Below are positions 9,269 to 16,835 of a DNA stretch of 22,829 bases, piece after piece; the first letter of the stretch is position 1; every line of letters begins with the position of its first letter. Made by a program: the position numbers and the translations under genes. Where the stretch lies: assembly GCA_029310945.1 (NCBI GenBank), contig JARJFC010000051.1, positions 1-22,829 on the forward strand. Reading direction: 5' to 3'. The notes beneath the pieces were generated by a model. The model was given only the letters and a program-made list of their open reading frames with translations, was not told where the DNA came from and ran no database searches. The DNA is from Leptospira sp. 96542. GTDB lineage: Bacteria > Spirochaetota > Leptospiria > Leptospirales > Leptospiraceae.

Positions 9269-9403
9269 GGGCGCCTCGGATTGGTTTTCGGATTTTTATT
9301 TCATTCTAAAACCGACCGGGCTCACTCCGGGGTGCGCTAACGCTCCCGTCCCCAGCCATCTAACGATGGCAGGTGACCAAGCCCTCCGGATCCCTGGCGT
9401 GGG
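9269..9403. repeat. GC-rich hairpin element with imperfect terminal inverted repeats (MITE-like or structured RNA)
   Basis: This stretch is clearly more GC-rich than its surroundings and has no plausible reading frame. Its ends are imperfect inverted repeats: GCGCCTCGGAT (9271-9281) against the complement of ATCCCTGGCGT (9390-9400), 9 of 11 positions. Inside are a GGGTGCG/CGCTCCC stem with a CTAA loop (9330-9347, one T-T mismatch), a perfect GCCATC/GATGGC stem with a TAAC loop (9355-9370), and a GGTTTT/AAAACC pair flanking an AT-rich loop. No target-site duplication is obvious. It may be a non-autonomous mobile repeat, or part of a structured RNA leader upstream of the second tetR. Confidence 0.45.
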
Positions 9404-9411
9404 AGTTAAAA

Positions 9412-9427
9412 TTGAGTGATCTCTCAA
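9412..9427. promoter_or_regulatory. candidate operator A: TTGAGTGATCTCTCAA
   Basis: A 16-bp near-palindrome (TTGAG-n-GATC-n-CTCAA, one mismatched pair) 44-60 bp upstream of the second TetR gene. It matches a site before the hydroxylase gene (10292-10307) at 13 of 16 positions, as expected for an autoregulated TetR that also controls the operon. Confidence 0.6.
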
Positions 9428-9471
9428 AAATGTAGTTGTTTAAGAAGCGATGTTCAAAATTGTTTGTGGTT

Positions 9472-10119
9472 GTGGCCACTCAGAAATCAAAAAAAACCCT
9501 CCTGCCTAAAAAGGAAAGGACACGTGCGCAGATTATGAATGCGGCCTTGCGATTGTTTGCCATCAAAGAAGCAGGGGAAACCTCCATTGCTGAGGTTGCG
9601 GTAGAGGCAGAGGTTGCCAATGGAACCATTTATAATTATTTTAAAACCAAAGAAGAGTTACTTGATGCTTCTGCTTTGGCACTTGCCGAAAAGGCAGCAG
9701 CCGATGCGGATGTTCTGATGGCAGACATCCAAAATGAAGTGGAACGTTTGGCGTTTGGTGCTCTTCTTTTTTTAAAGAAGGCTAGAAACGATAATGACTG
9801 GGCATGGGCACTCATCCGTGTGGCCGCCGTTGCACCAAGGATGAGTGAAATCCTCCGGGCATATCCATTACGAGATCTGAAAAAGGCGGTGGCTTCGGGA
9901 AAATTCACCATCGACTCGGAGGAGACCGCTCTCGGTTTGTTCGTGGGAGCAATCCATTATGGAATTCGAAATATTTTGGAAGGCAGAGCTGGTTACAAAA
10001 CCCATGACGTGGACATGGTGGTACTTGTTTTACGAGCCTATGGACTTTCGAATACAACAGCAAAAAACACGGCTTCACGGGCGTATGAGAGGATTTTGCA
10101 ACAAAACCCTTCTACTTAA
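9472..10119 (+). CDS. TetR-family regulator of the aromatic catabolic cluster
   Basis: A TetR repressor of about 215 aa. The DNA-binding domain covers roughly residues 14-65 and includes the HTH TSIAEVAVEAEVANGTIYNY, followed by FKTKEELL. The C-terminal ligand domain is helical. The start is uncertain: the frame is open from TTG 9436, and GTG 9472 (MATQKSKKTLLPKKERTR) gives a normal family N-terminus, but no clear Shine-Dalgarno precedes any candidate. It lies 208 nt upstream of the hydroxylase gene in the same direction. A near-identical operator-like palindrome before both genes points to autoregulation and control of the operon. The effector is probably the pathway substrate or an intermediate (inference). 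Confidence 0.88.
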   Translation: MATQKSKKTLLPKKERTRAQIMNAALRLFAIKEAGETSIAEVAVEAEVANGTIYNYFKTKEELLDASALALAEKAAADADVLMADIQNEVERLAFGALLFLKKARNDNDWAWALIRVAAVAPRMSEILRAYPLRDLKKAVASGKFTIDSEETALGLFVGAIHYGIRNILEGRAGYKTHDVDMVVLVLRAYGLSNTTAKNTASRAYERILQQNPST

Positions 10120-10269
10120 ATCGTTTCATTCCATCCCCAACCCCCCGAATTCCAGCTTCACTGTTTCTACCCAAACGATCCAATTCGTACTTAAACTAAT
10201 TGGAATTATGTCTCATTAGCTCGCTTGTTCCTGATTTCTCTGAAAAATGTCAAATCCAGAAAAATAAAA

Positions 10270-10285
10270 AATATTGACCAATATT
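10270..10285. promoter_or_regulatory. AATATTG-AC-CAATATT palindrome over a possible -35 box
   Basis: Perfect 7-bp arms around AC. It contains TTGACC (10274-10279), which can act as a -35 box. The expected -10 position, about 17 nt on, falls inside operator B (10292-10307) and is a weak hexamer, as often found in tightly controlled promoters. Confidence 0.4.
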
Positions 10286-10291
10286 TCATAA

Positions 10292-10318
10292 ATGAGAAAT
10301 CTCTCAAAAAAGAGAGAT
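10292..10318. promoter_or_regulatory. candidate operator B upstream of the hydroxylase operon
   Basis: ATGAGAAATCTCTCAA (10292-10307) has perfect TGAGA/TCTCA arms and matches operator A at 13 of 16 positions. An overlapping second inverted repeat, ATCTCTC-A6-GAGAGAT (10299-10318), adds a third half-site. Both lie directly before the hydroxylase start, so bound protein would block initiation. Confidence 0.6.
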
Positions 10319-10327
10319 CATGCATTT

Positions 10328-11938
10328 ATGGAAGGACGGATAGAAAATAAGAATCTCGAGACCCCCAATGTTGTCATTGTTGGTGCAGGACCTGTCGGGG
10401 TTCTCACTGCGAATCTTTTGGGAATGCAGGGAATCCCGGTGCTTGTCATCGACCAGAACCCTGGCATTTTGGAGATTCCAAGGGCCATATCTCTCGACCA
10501 AGATGCCTTGCGTGCCCTTCAGGCGGCAGGTTTTGGAGAAGAGATAGCGGCCAGTATGCCAGCAATTTCTGGAATCGAACTCATCTCGCCTTTTGGTGGT
10601 TGTTTTGCCAAAATCAATGCAGCGGGCTCGTTAGATTGCCACCCTCGATTGGTCTCGATTTACCAACCTGATCTGGAACGAATACTCAGGAATGGTTTAA
10701 AACGATTTCCGAATGTGCAAGTTTGGTCAGAGTGTACGTATATTTCTCATATAGAATCAGATTCAAATATCGTAATCAATGTTAAATGCAAAGAATCAGT
10801 TTGTAAAGTAACGACAGGTTATCTTTTGGGATGTGATGGAGCTCATAGCCAGGTACGAGAAAACCAAGGTTGGGTGATGCTTGGATCATCCTACAAAGAA
10901 GATTGGTTGATCTTGGATGTAACGAATCTTCCTGAACAAATGAATAAAGTTGAATTTATCTGTGATCCCAAACGTCCGGTTGCCCATGTACCTGGGCCTA
11001 ATGGTTCGGAACGGTGGGAATTCCTCCTTCACGAAGGAGAAACAAAAGAAGAGATGGAAAAACCCGAAAAGGTTCGTGAACTCATGAAATCCTGGGGTGA
11101 TGTAGCCAGTATGGAAGTACAAAGGATCGCTGTTTACCGGTTCCAAGCAAAAACAGCAAATTGTATGGGGAAGGGTAGAGTGTATTTGCTTGGAGATTCT
11201 GCCCACCTAACACCTCCATTTGCTGGCCAAGGTCTTGTGAGCGGGATTAGAGATAGTCTTAACTTATCTTGGAAGGTTGCATCTGTGGTGAAAAAAACTG
11301 CATCACCAGAAATCCTTTTCAGTTATGATATAGAACGAAGACCGCATGCAAAAAAAACAATTCGATTGGCTGTGTTACTCGGTTCAGTCATCATGACTAG
11401 GAGTAAATTAAAAGCAGTCGTTAGAGATTTTATTTTTAAATTATTGTATTATACACCGATCAAAAGTTATTTATTTGATTTGCGGATTCGACCTGAGAAT
11501 TCCTTTAAACAAGGGCTTTTTCTTAAAAACAAAAAAATTCAGAATGCAAGTCTTTTACCTGGATCTATATTTCCACAATCCACAGTCCGATTGCCAAATG
11601 GCAACATTCAATTTTCCGACGATCTACTTGGTCATTCACTTTGTATAGTTGGGTATGGAACACACCCGTTGGATGTTATGGATGCGAATTCGAAGCAGGT
11701 TTGGGAACGGATGGGAGGTAAAACATTGTTTTTTTCCAATCAACAAAGAACTTATAAATCAGAATCTTTACAACCTTGTGCGGAAGATCTGACTTCCACT
11801 TTTTCCACTGCCTTCGGAGGACTGGATCGGTTTGTGATTTTACGTCCAGATCGTACCATTGTTGCTGTGTTTTCAGAAGAGAATGCGAACCAAACGATCG
11901 TTGCATTTTTCAAAATTTATTTAGGACAAGAACAATGA
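10328..11938 (+). CDS. class A FAD-dependent aromatic hydroxylase (MhpA-like)
   Basis: A single-component flavoprotein monooxygenase expected to hydroxylate a phenolic ring ortho to an existing OH, using NAD(P)H and O2. Residues are numbered from ATG 10328 (536 aa). The Rossmann FAD motif GAGPVG is at 19-24 and the DG motif (LLGCDGAHSQVR) at about 167-177. The second FAD motif GDSAHLTPPFAGQGLVSGIRD covers about 289-309 (GD at 289-290, PPFAGQG at 296-302). A C-terminal thioredoxin-like domain follows, as in MhpA, PheA and related enzymes of about 550 aa. An ATG at 10292 is in frame but lies in the operator and has no Shine-Dalgarno. GAGAG at 10312-10316 is the only candidate for ATG 10328, with long spacing. 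It is the first gene of a four-gene operon. The substrate is unknown. Confidence 0.88.
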   Translation: MEGRIENKNLETPNVVIVGAGPVGVLTANLLGMQGIPVLVIDQNPGILEIPRAISLDQDALRALQAAGFGEEIAASMPAISGIELISPFGGCFAKINAAGSLDCHPRLVSIYQPDLERILRNGLKRFPNVQVWSECTYISHIESDSNIVINVKCKESVCKVTTGYLLGCDGAHSQVRENQGWVMLGSSYKEDWLILDVTNLPEQMNKVEFICDPKRPVAHVPGPNGSERWEFLLHEGETKEEMEKPEKVRELMKSWGDVASMEVQRIAVYRFQAKTANCMGKGRVYLLGDSAHLTPPFAGQGLVSGIRDSLNLSWKVASVVKKTASPEILFSYDIERRPHAKKTIRLAVLLGSVIMTRSKLKAVVRDFIFKLLYYTPIKSYLFDLRIRPENSFKQGLFLKNKKIQNASLLPGSIFPQSTVRLPNGNIQFSDDLLGHSLCIVGYGTHPLDVMDANSKQVWERMGGKTLFFSNQQRTYKSESLQPCAEDLTSTFSTAFGGLDRFVILRPDRTIVAVFSEENANQTIVAFFKIYLGQEQ

Positions 11939-13056
11939 ACCAAATGATTGTTAGTTCAGCATGCCCCGTAATGGCAAAAAAACCAGTGAGTAAAGTCCAG
12001 GATATCGCCTACATTCGGTTAGGCAGAAAGAAAACGGAACTAACTACAAAATATTATCTCGATTTTGGATTAAAAGTTTTGGAACAAACAAAAGAACGAG
12101 TTTTATTCCATGGTCATGGCTCTCAATTCCCCTGTTTGTCTATAGAAAATCATCATGAAGATTCCTTACTAGGACTTGGGTTTTACGTTTCATCCAAATT
12201 GGAATTTGAGGCATTGAAGGATTTGGATGGGGCAGAGTATTTTGCAAATGGAAGATTTGGAAACGCATCTAAACATTCTATGGTGAAACTAATCGACCCT
12301 TCTGGACTCTTTATTGATGTCGTATTGGTAGAAGATTTTTTTCAAAGTTTGCCGCAACGAGCGTGTGCTAAAAAACTTTGGAATACACCAAACAAAACAG
12401 AAAGGGTCAACATGCCAAACCCTAGCGAGAAAGGTGCAGCAAACGTAATGCGATTGGGTCACGCCGTTTTACTCAAACAAGAATTTCTAAAAAATGCACA
12501 ATGGTACTGCGATACGTTTGGATTGATTCCTTCCGATATCCAAATCCTTCCTGGTTTGAAAGAACCTGTTATTGTTTTTTTACGTTGTGATTTGGGAGAT
12601 AAACTCACCGACCACCATACCATTGTGATTGCCACAGGTGCCGATGACCGTTTGGAACACTGTGCCTTTGAATTAGAAGACTTAGATGAAGTGGCAAAGG
12701 GGAGAGAATGGTTACTCGAAAAGGGTTGGAAACCAGCTTGGGGTATCGGAAGGCATCTTTTGGGAAGTCAGATTTTTGATTACCATAGAGACCCTACAGG
12801 TTTACTCGTAGAACATTACTCAGACGGTGACAAGTTTGACAATTCTGTGCCAGTTGGGTATCACTTCGTAAACCGTAAAAGTTTATACCAATGGGGGCAG
12901 GATATGCCCGAAAATTTTTTGGATTCCAAATTGACTTTAGATAAAATATTAGCACTCATCAAGGGAATGTTTGGTGGAAGAGAAATTAAGATTAGTATTT
13001 TGATTTCTCTCAAAGAAACAATGAAAACCTCTCCTAGAAAATGGATTCGATACTAA
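11935..13056 (+). CDS. type I extradiol ring-cleavage dioxygenase (VOC superfamily)
   Basis: Cleaves a catechol next to its hydroxyl pair using Fe(II) and O2 to give a 2-hydroxymuconic semialdehyde-type product. This 373-aa protein has two vicinal-oxygen-chelate domains. In the C-terminal one the metal ligands His176 (MRLGHAVLL), His242 (RLEHCAFEL) and Glu293 ([10 protein letters not shown]) are all present. So are the expected catalytic residues His227/228 (TDHHT), His274 (IGRHLLGSQ) and Tyr283 (FDYHRDP), so it should be active. It is about 70 residues longer than BphC because of a C-terminal tail after PVGYHF. ATG 11935 overlaps the hydroxylase stop in an ATGA, indicating translational coupling; TTAGGA lies just upstream. 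Close relatives act on biphenyl, cumate or steroid catechols; which of these applies is unknown. Confidence 0.9.
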   Translation: MNQMIVSSACPVMAKKPVSKVQDIAYIRLGRKKTELTTKYYLDFGLKVLEQTKERVLFHGHGSQFPCLSIENHHEDSLLGLGFYVSSKLEFEALKDLDGAEYFANGRFGNASKHSMVKLIDPSGLFIDVVLVEDFFQSLPQRACAKKLWNTPNKTERVNMPNPSEKGAANVMRLGHAVLLKQEFLKNAQWYCDTFGLIPSDIQILPGLKEPVIVFLRCDLGDKLTDHHTIVIATGADDRLEHCAFELEDLDEVAKGREWLLEKGWKPAWGIGRHLLGSQIFDYHRDPTGLLVEHYSDGDKFDNSVPVGYHFVNRKSLYQWGQDMPENFLDSKLTLDKILALIKGMFGGREIKISILISLKETMKTSPRKWIRY

Positions 13057-13072
13057 AAAAAAGGAAATAAAG

Positions 13073-14023
13073 ATGGCTACGAATTATATACGCTTCGAAA
13101 AAGATAAAAAGGTAGATTGGGCTAAATGGGAAAATGGAAATGTTTTGCCTTTGGGCACGGGCGACCTAAGTACAAAGGATTTTTTAGAGTTTGTAAAAAC
13201 AAATAAAACAAAATCAAACTCAGTATCATACAAAGCAAAAGAGATCACTCTACTTTCACCAATTTCTGCGCCCTGCCAGATCATTTGCCAAGGTGCAAAT
13301 TACAAACAACATTTGATCGAATCAGGGCTTGATCCCAATGAAAAAAATTACAATTTATTTTTTACAAAATCAGATGCCTCCATCACATCTCCGATGGGCG
13401 AAGTGATCCGTCCAAGTCATGTTAGGTTACTTGATTATGAAATCGAACTTGGGTTGGTTTTTGGAAAATCAATTAATAAACCTTTGGAAATCAATTCTAA
13501 GAATATTTCAGAATATGTTTCGGCTTTGTTTATGGCCAACGATATCTCCGCAAGGGATATACAACTTCCTCAGATGCAGTGGTACAAAGGAAAATCATAC
13601 CGTAGTTTTTTGCCTGCAGGTCCAATCCTTGCAGTTTTAGAAGAAGGTGATTTTTCGCTACTTGAAAATTTAGAACTCACTCTACTCGTCAATGACAGAG
13701 TGCGGCAACATGATACCATTGCGGGACTTGTCTACAAACCTGAGGAGACAATCCAAGAGTTATCTAGGTTTTGTGATATAAACCCAGGTGATGTGTTGTT
13801 AACAGGAACTCCTTCAGGATGCGCACTCAGGGCACCAGGTAAACTTTTGCAAAAGATTGCAGCCGTTCTCCCAGAAAAAAAGAAATGGGAACTGTTTGTG
13901 AAAGGCCAATTGAAACGATCCGAATACCTCCAACCAGGTGATACCATTCGTTCTTCCATACGAACAGCCGATCGCCGACTTGATTTGGGAGACCAAGAAC
14001 TAAAGGTAGTCCAAGAAAAATGA
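13073..14023 (+). CDS. fumarylacetoacetate hydrolase (FAH) family enzyme
   Basis: A 316-aa FAH-superfamily enzyme, which hydrolyses C-C bonds of, decarboxylates or isomerises ring-cleavage products with Mg2+ or Mn2+. The family core is present: GANYKQH (about 74-80), metal ligands Glu123 and Glu125 in [13 protein letters not shown], Asp157 in [10 protein letters not shown], Lys174 in WYKGKSY, and [11 protein letters not shown] near 242-252. An N-terminal domain of about 65 residues precedes the core, as in fumarylacetoacetase-like and 2-hydroxyhepta-2,4-diene-1,7-dioate isomerase-like members. AAGGAAAT lies 6 nt before ATG 13073. It directly follows the extradiol dioxygenase (16-nt gap), so it probably acts on that enzyme's product in place of the alpha/beta-hydrolase used in classic meta pathways. 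The exact reaction is inference. Confidence 0.9.
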   Translation: MATNYIRFEKDKKVDWAKWENGNVLPLGTGDLSTKDFLEFVKTNKTKSNSVSYKAKEITLLSPISAPCQIICQGANYKQHLIESGLDPNEKNYNLFFTKSDASITSPMGEVIRPSHVRLLDYEIELGLVFGKSINKPLEINSKNISEYVSALFMANDISARDIQLPQMQWYKGKSYRSFLPAGPILAVLEEGDFSLLENLELTLLVNDRVRQHDTIAGLVYKPEETIQELSRFCDINPGDVLLTGTPSGCALRAPGKLLQKIAAVLPEKKKWELFVKGQLKRSEYLQPGDTIRSSIRTADRRLDLGDQELKVVQEK

Positions 14024-14844
14024 ACCAAACTTTACGTTATAAAAATTCATTTTGGAAGGACAAAGTGGTTTGGATCACTGGGGCTTCTTCGGGCATTGGT
14101 GAGGCCTTGGTCCATGAATTGAAGGATACGGGAGCCAAATTTGTACTATCCGCACGCCGAGAATCAGAATTAGAAAGGGTGCGAATGTTATCGAATTTAA
14201 CGAGTGAAAATTGCCTTATCCTTCCTTTGGATTTAGAAAAATTCAATACGTTAGGTGGTCTTCCCGAATTGGTAGTTAAGAAATTTGGAAGGGTAGATGT
14301 TTTGATTAATAACGGTGGCATAAGCCAACGTTCACTCGCACACGAAACCAATTTATCCACCTACCAATCTTTAATGAATGTTAATTTTTTTGGAAATATC
14401 GCACTGTCACTCGCCCTTTTACCGCACTTTCAGAAACAAAATTCTGGACATATTGCATCCGTTGCGAGCATAGCTGGGAAATTTGGAGTTCCGTTTCGAA
14501 CGGGTTATTCCTCTTCCAAATTTGCTTTGACTGGTTTTTATGAAGCCCTCCGTGCTGAGAACAGCCATCACAACCTAAAGGTGACTTTGGTGTATCCTGG
14601 GTTTATCAAAACCAAAATATCCGAAAATGCCGTTTCTGGGGATGGAACTAAACATGGGAAACTTGACCCTGGAATTGAAGAGGGGATCGATGCCCATGTC
14701 TGTGCAAAAAAAATAATAGCTGCCATTAAATCGGGCCAACTCGAAACGGTAATTGCGAGTCGAAAAGAGAAGTTTGCCATCTTTATGCATAAACACTTTC
14801 CACAAGTTTTTTCAAATCTCATTCCAAAAGCTAAAGTGGTATAA
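14020..14844 (+). CDS. short-chain dehydrogenase/reductase (SDR)
   Basis: An NAD(P)-dependent classical SDR of 274 aa. It has the cofactor loop TGASSGIG (20-27), NNGG (97-100, a variant of NNAG), Asn122 in MNVNFFG, catalytic Ser150 in ASVASIAG, Tyr163 and Lys167 in TGYSSSK. The basic SARR after the second strand (44-47) favours NADP. The overall pattern resembles DHRS7-like members, which act on hydrophobic ketones, retinoids or steroids; this likeness is weak evidence for substrate. ATG 14020 overlaps the FAH stop codon (ATGA), so it is translationally coupled and the last gene of the operon. It converges on the SnoaL-like gene with a 9-nt gap. Confidence 0.9.
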   Translation: MNQTLRYKNSFWKDKVVWITGASSGIGEALVHELKDTGAKFVLSARRESELERVRMLSNLTSENCLILPLDLEKFNTLGGLPELVVKKFGRVDVLINNGGISQRSLAHETNLSTYQSLMNVNFFGNIALSLALLPHFQKQNSGHIASVASIAGKFGVPFRTGYSSSKFALTGFYEALRAENSHHNLKVTLVYPGFIKTKISENAVSGDGTKHGKLDPGIEEGIDAHVCAKKIIAAIKSGQLETVIASRKEKFAIFMHKHFPQVFSNLIPKAKVV

Positions 14845-14853
14845 AACTTCAGC

Positions 14854-15621
14854 TTATGGCTGTTTTGTGTTTGGAAATTTGGAGCACCCACTCCATTCCC
14901 AAACATTTTGTTTTAAGGTTCTTTCAGCTTCACTGCCAGATGTCACTACGTTTGGAACAATCGAAAGTCCATTCTGTTCCAATCCAAAGGCGAGGTGGCG
15001 AAATTCTTTTGGATATTTACCAAGAGGCATAAACAAGTAGGCAGCCCAAAATAAAAACGATGGACCAACTGGATCCAACCTGTCCCTTTCATAAATGCCA
15101 GTTCGTTTGTGGATCCGCCATCGTCCATCCGCATCCAATTCAAATTGGTCGTAAAACCGAGTGTAAGAGGTAACATCCACCTCAATTGGTCCGGCAAAAC
15201 TGCGAACCATGATGATCACATCTGCTTCACTCAATGCACGGTTTCCACAGACTGTGATCCTGGGCGCAGAAATCCAATGTTTGGTGGGCGGTGTTCCACT
15301 TTCCACCATTAGGCGAGATCGTTCCACAAAACTTTCTGCCGTCCCGTCATGCCAACTGATGGATATGATGCCATCTTTTTGGAAAAGTGCGCGGAGATCA
15401 TCCCACCGTGCTTGGTCTCTGTAGGCAAAGGAAGAAACGTTGGATGCGATTTCCATTTTAGCTTTGGCATCGGAAGTAATAAAGTCGTTAGCCCGAGCGG
15501 GACTAATAAAAACCAATATCATAAAAAAATAGGAATACAAAACAAATGTGAAAGGCAGCGCCAATTCGAGTTGTTTCCATTTGAAAACAATTAGTTTCAA
15601 TTTAATCGGTAGCCAATTCAT
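14854..15621 (-). CDS. SnoaL-like/NTF2-fold exported protein
   Basis: A protein of about 255 aa with an N-terminal hydrophobic segment (ALPFTFVLYSYFFMILVFI) ending in SPARA-ND, a plausible signal-peptidase I site. The remainder resembles SnoaL-like polyketide cyclase/NTF2-fold domains: an initial helix with YRDQARWDDLRALF, then DGIISISWHDG, a curved beta sheet with ITVCGNRALSEADVIIMVR, and DQFELDADGRWRIHKRTGIYERD. This fold includes ring-hydroxylating dioxygenase beta-like subunits, dehydratases and isomerases that bind cyclic hydrophobic ligands. The start is uncertain (ATG 15633 or 15621). Either overlaps the end of the metallo-hydrolase gene by 20-32 nt, so the pair is coupled. Its place beside a ring-cleavage operon suggests handling of a cyclic substrate, perhaps in the periplasm (inference). 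Confidence 0.75.
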   Translation of the reverse strand: MNWLPIKLKLIVFKWKQLELALPFTFVLYSYFFMILVFISPARANDFITSDAKAKMEIASNVSSFAYRDQARWDDLRALFQKDGIISISWHDGTAESFVERSRLMVESGTPPTKHWISAPRITVCGNRALSEADVIIMVRSFAGPIEVDVTSYTRFYDQFELDADGRWRIHKRTGIYERDRLDPVGPSFLFWAAYLFMPLGKYPKEFRHLAFGLEQNGLSIVPNVVTSGSEAERTLKQNVWEWSGCSKFPNTKQP

Positions 15622-16744
15622 AATGGAATCCATCCTCTGCAATGATCACTTCTCCGCCGTAAACATCGGAAACCCCATCTAAAAACATCGGTTTAGTGAT
15701 GAAGGTTCGTGCCAAAAAGGGACCAAGTGTTGGTGTTATATGAGAATAAATCAATGTTTTGACCTTTGCATTTTGGGCAATCTCTGCAGCATCCAATGGC
15801 GAAGAATGATAGTCCATAACCCGAACAGCGGTTACGGCTGCCGTTTGTATCGATATATCATCTGGATGTTCTTTTGTGATTTCTAAAAACTTTTTTAAGA
15901 TCTCTTTATTCAATGCTTCGTGAACCAGAATGTCCGCATTTTCTGCGAAATGTTCTAGGTTTTCGCTCTTTCTCGTATCACCACTGATTACAATTGACTT
16001 TCCTTTGTGTACAATTAGATAACCAAATGCAGGTTCTACGGGAGAGTGCGATACTGTAAAACCATAAACCTTTAATCCGTTCAATCCTTCGAATAACAAA
16101 ACTTTTACTTTTTCCTTTGGAGTTAAAATTTCTTTTCCAATGGCCTTTGCATAAGGCATCCCAGAAAGGCCGTCTCCATTTTTGCTACGGTACATAGCAT
16201 CAAACGACATAAATTGATTGAAACCATCGACAATTTTCACTGTCCCTTCAGGTCCAATCACCGGGAGATGGTGTTTCCTTCCTACCCTCCAACTGCTGTT
16301 TACCATCATGGGGATGTCTGCAATATGATCCGAATGAAAGTGTGTGATAAAAATTGCATTCATTTTGTCTAAGGGCAAATGTTGCCTTTCTGCAGCGATA
16401 GATGTACCTGCCCCCGCATCGAAGACTAAAAAATTTCCATCGGCAATGATGGCGGTAGACGATTGCATCCTCGTTTCTTCCGCTCGCGGAGAACCAGTGC
16501 CAATTGTGATGAGGTGGACTTTGTCGTCATTAAGCCAGTTTCTCTCTGGGGTATCGGCTATATTTTTGATGATTTGTTTTTTAACCAAACGATCGGCTAG
16601 TGAAGATTTATGGAACACCGAACAGAAACTGATTGAGGAAAATAGGAAACTAGCGAAACATATTGGTAAAAATTTCGAAAACGAAATTCCCAAAATAAAA
16701 ATTCTATGTTTTGAAGAGAAAGCTAATAATTGAGAGTGTTCCAT
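15602..16744 (-). CDS. exported metallo-beta-lactamase-fold hydrolase (RNase Z/arylsulfatase-like)
   Basis: A 380-aa hydrolase with the MBL dinuclear-zinc motif THFHSDH (His135, His137, Asp139, His140), followed by VSHSPVEPAFGY, SGDTRKS (bridging Asp) and IYSHITP (last His). The LITIGTGSPRAEETRMQSS opening strands match the RNase Z/ElaC-like branch, which also includes arylsulfatase- and lactonase-type enzymes. Two hydrophobic stretches in residues 15-45 look like a signal peptide or membrane anchor. That argues against tRNA processing and for an exported small-molecule hydrolase. ATG 16744 is the only upstream Met; its Shine-Dalgarno is weak. The gene starts inside an ATTGAGAG inverted repeat related to the operators of the catabolic operon, and its 3' end overlaps the SnoaL-like gene. 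Confidence 0.85.
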   Translation of the reverse strand: MEHSQLLAFSSKHRIFILGISFSKFLPICFASFLFSSISFCSVFHKSSLADRLVKKQIIKNIADTPERNWLNDDKVHLITIGTGSPRAEETRMQSSTAIIADGNFLVFDAGAGTSIAAERQHLPLDKMNAIFITHFHSDHIADIPMMVNSSWRVGRKHHLPVIGPEGTVKIVDGFNQFMSFDAMYRSKNGDGLSGMPYAKAIGKEILTPKEKVKVLLFEGLNGLKVYGFTVSHSPVEPAFGYLIVHKGKSIVISGDTRKSENLEHFAENADILVHEALNKEILKKFLEITKEHPDDISIQTAAVTAVRVMDYHSSPLDAAEIAQNAKVKTLIYSHITPTLGPFLARTFITKPMFLDGVSDVYGGEVIIAEDGFHYELATD

Positions 16745-16764
16745 AAATTGACAATACTCTCAAT
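16729..16764. promoter_or_regulatory. ATTGAGAGTGTT/AATACTCTCAAT inverted repeat at the metallo-hydrolase start
   Basis: Twelve-base arms (one mismatch) at 16729-16740 and 16753-16764 flank a 12-nt spacer that contains the ATG. A minus-strand TTGACA (16781-16776) lies just upstream with only weak -10 candidates overlapping the right arm. The half-site TTGAGAG is the same as in operators A and B, so this may be a third site for the cluster's TetR. Confidence 0.5.
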
Positions 16765-16835
16765 TATGAAAATTATGTCAATAGCAATAAAAGTTTACTA
16801 TTTTATCGGCAAATTGGATAAGTGGTGGCAAGGTA

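Noticed and set aside
10180..10203. CCAATT/AATTGG inverted repeat after the second tetR gene.
   Set aside because: Only 6 bp, AT-rich, with no T-run after it; expected by chance in this composition.
14828..14855. An imperfect hairpin (AAGCT-A-AAGT / ACTT-C-AGCTT) between the convergent SDR and SnoaL genes, as a possible shared terminator.
   Set aside because: The stem is interrupted and weak, it overlaps the coding ends, and there is no U-tract on either strand.
14956..14982. GGAACA...TGTTCC arms like those of the reductase operators.
   Set aside because: They lie inside the SnoaL-like coding sequence with a 15-nt spacer, unlike the 1-nt spacer of the promoter sites.
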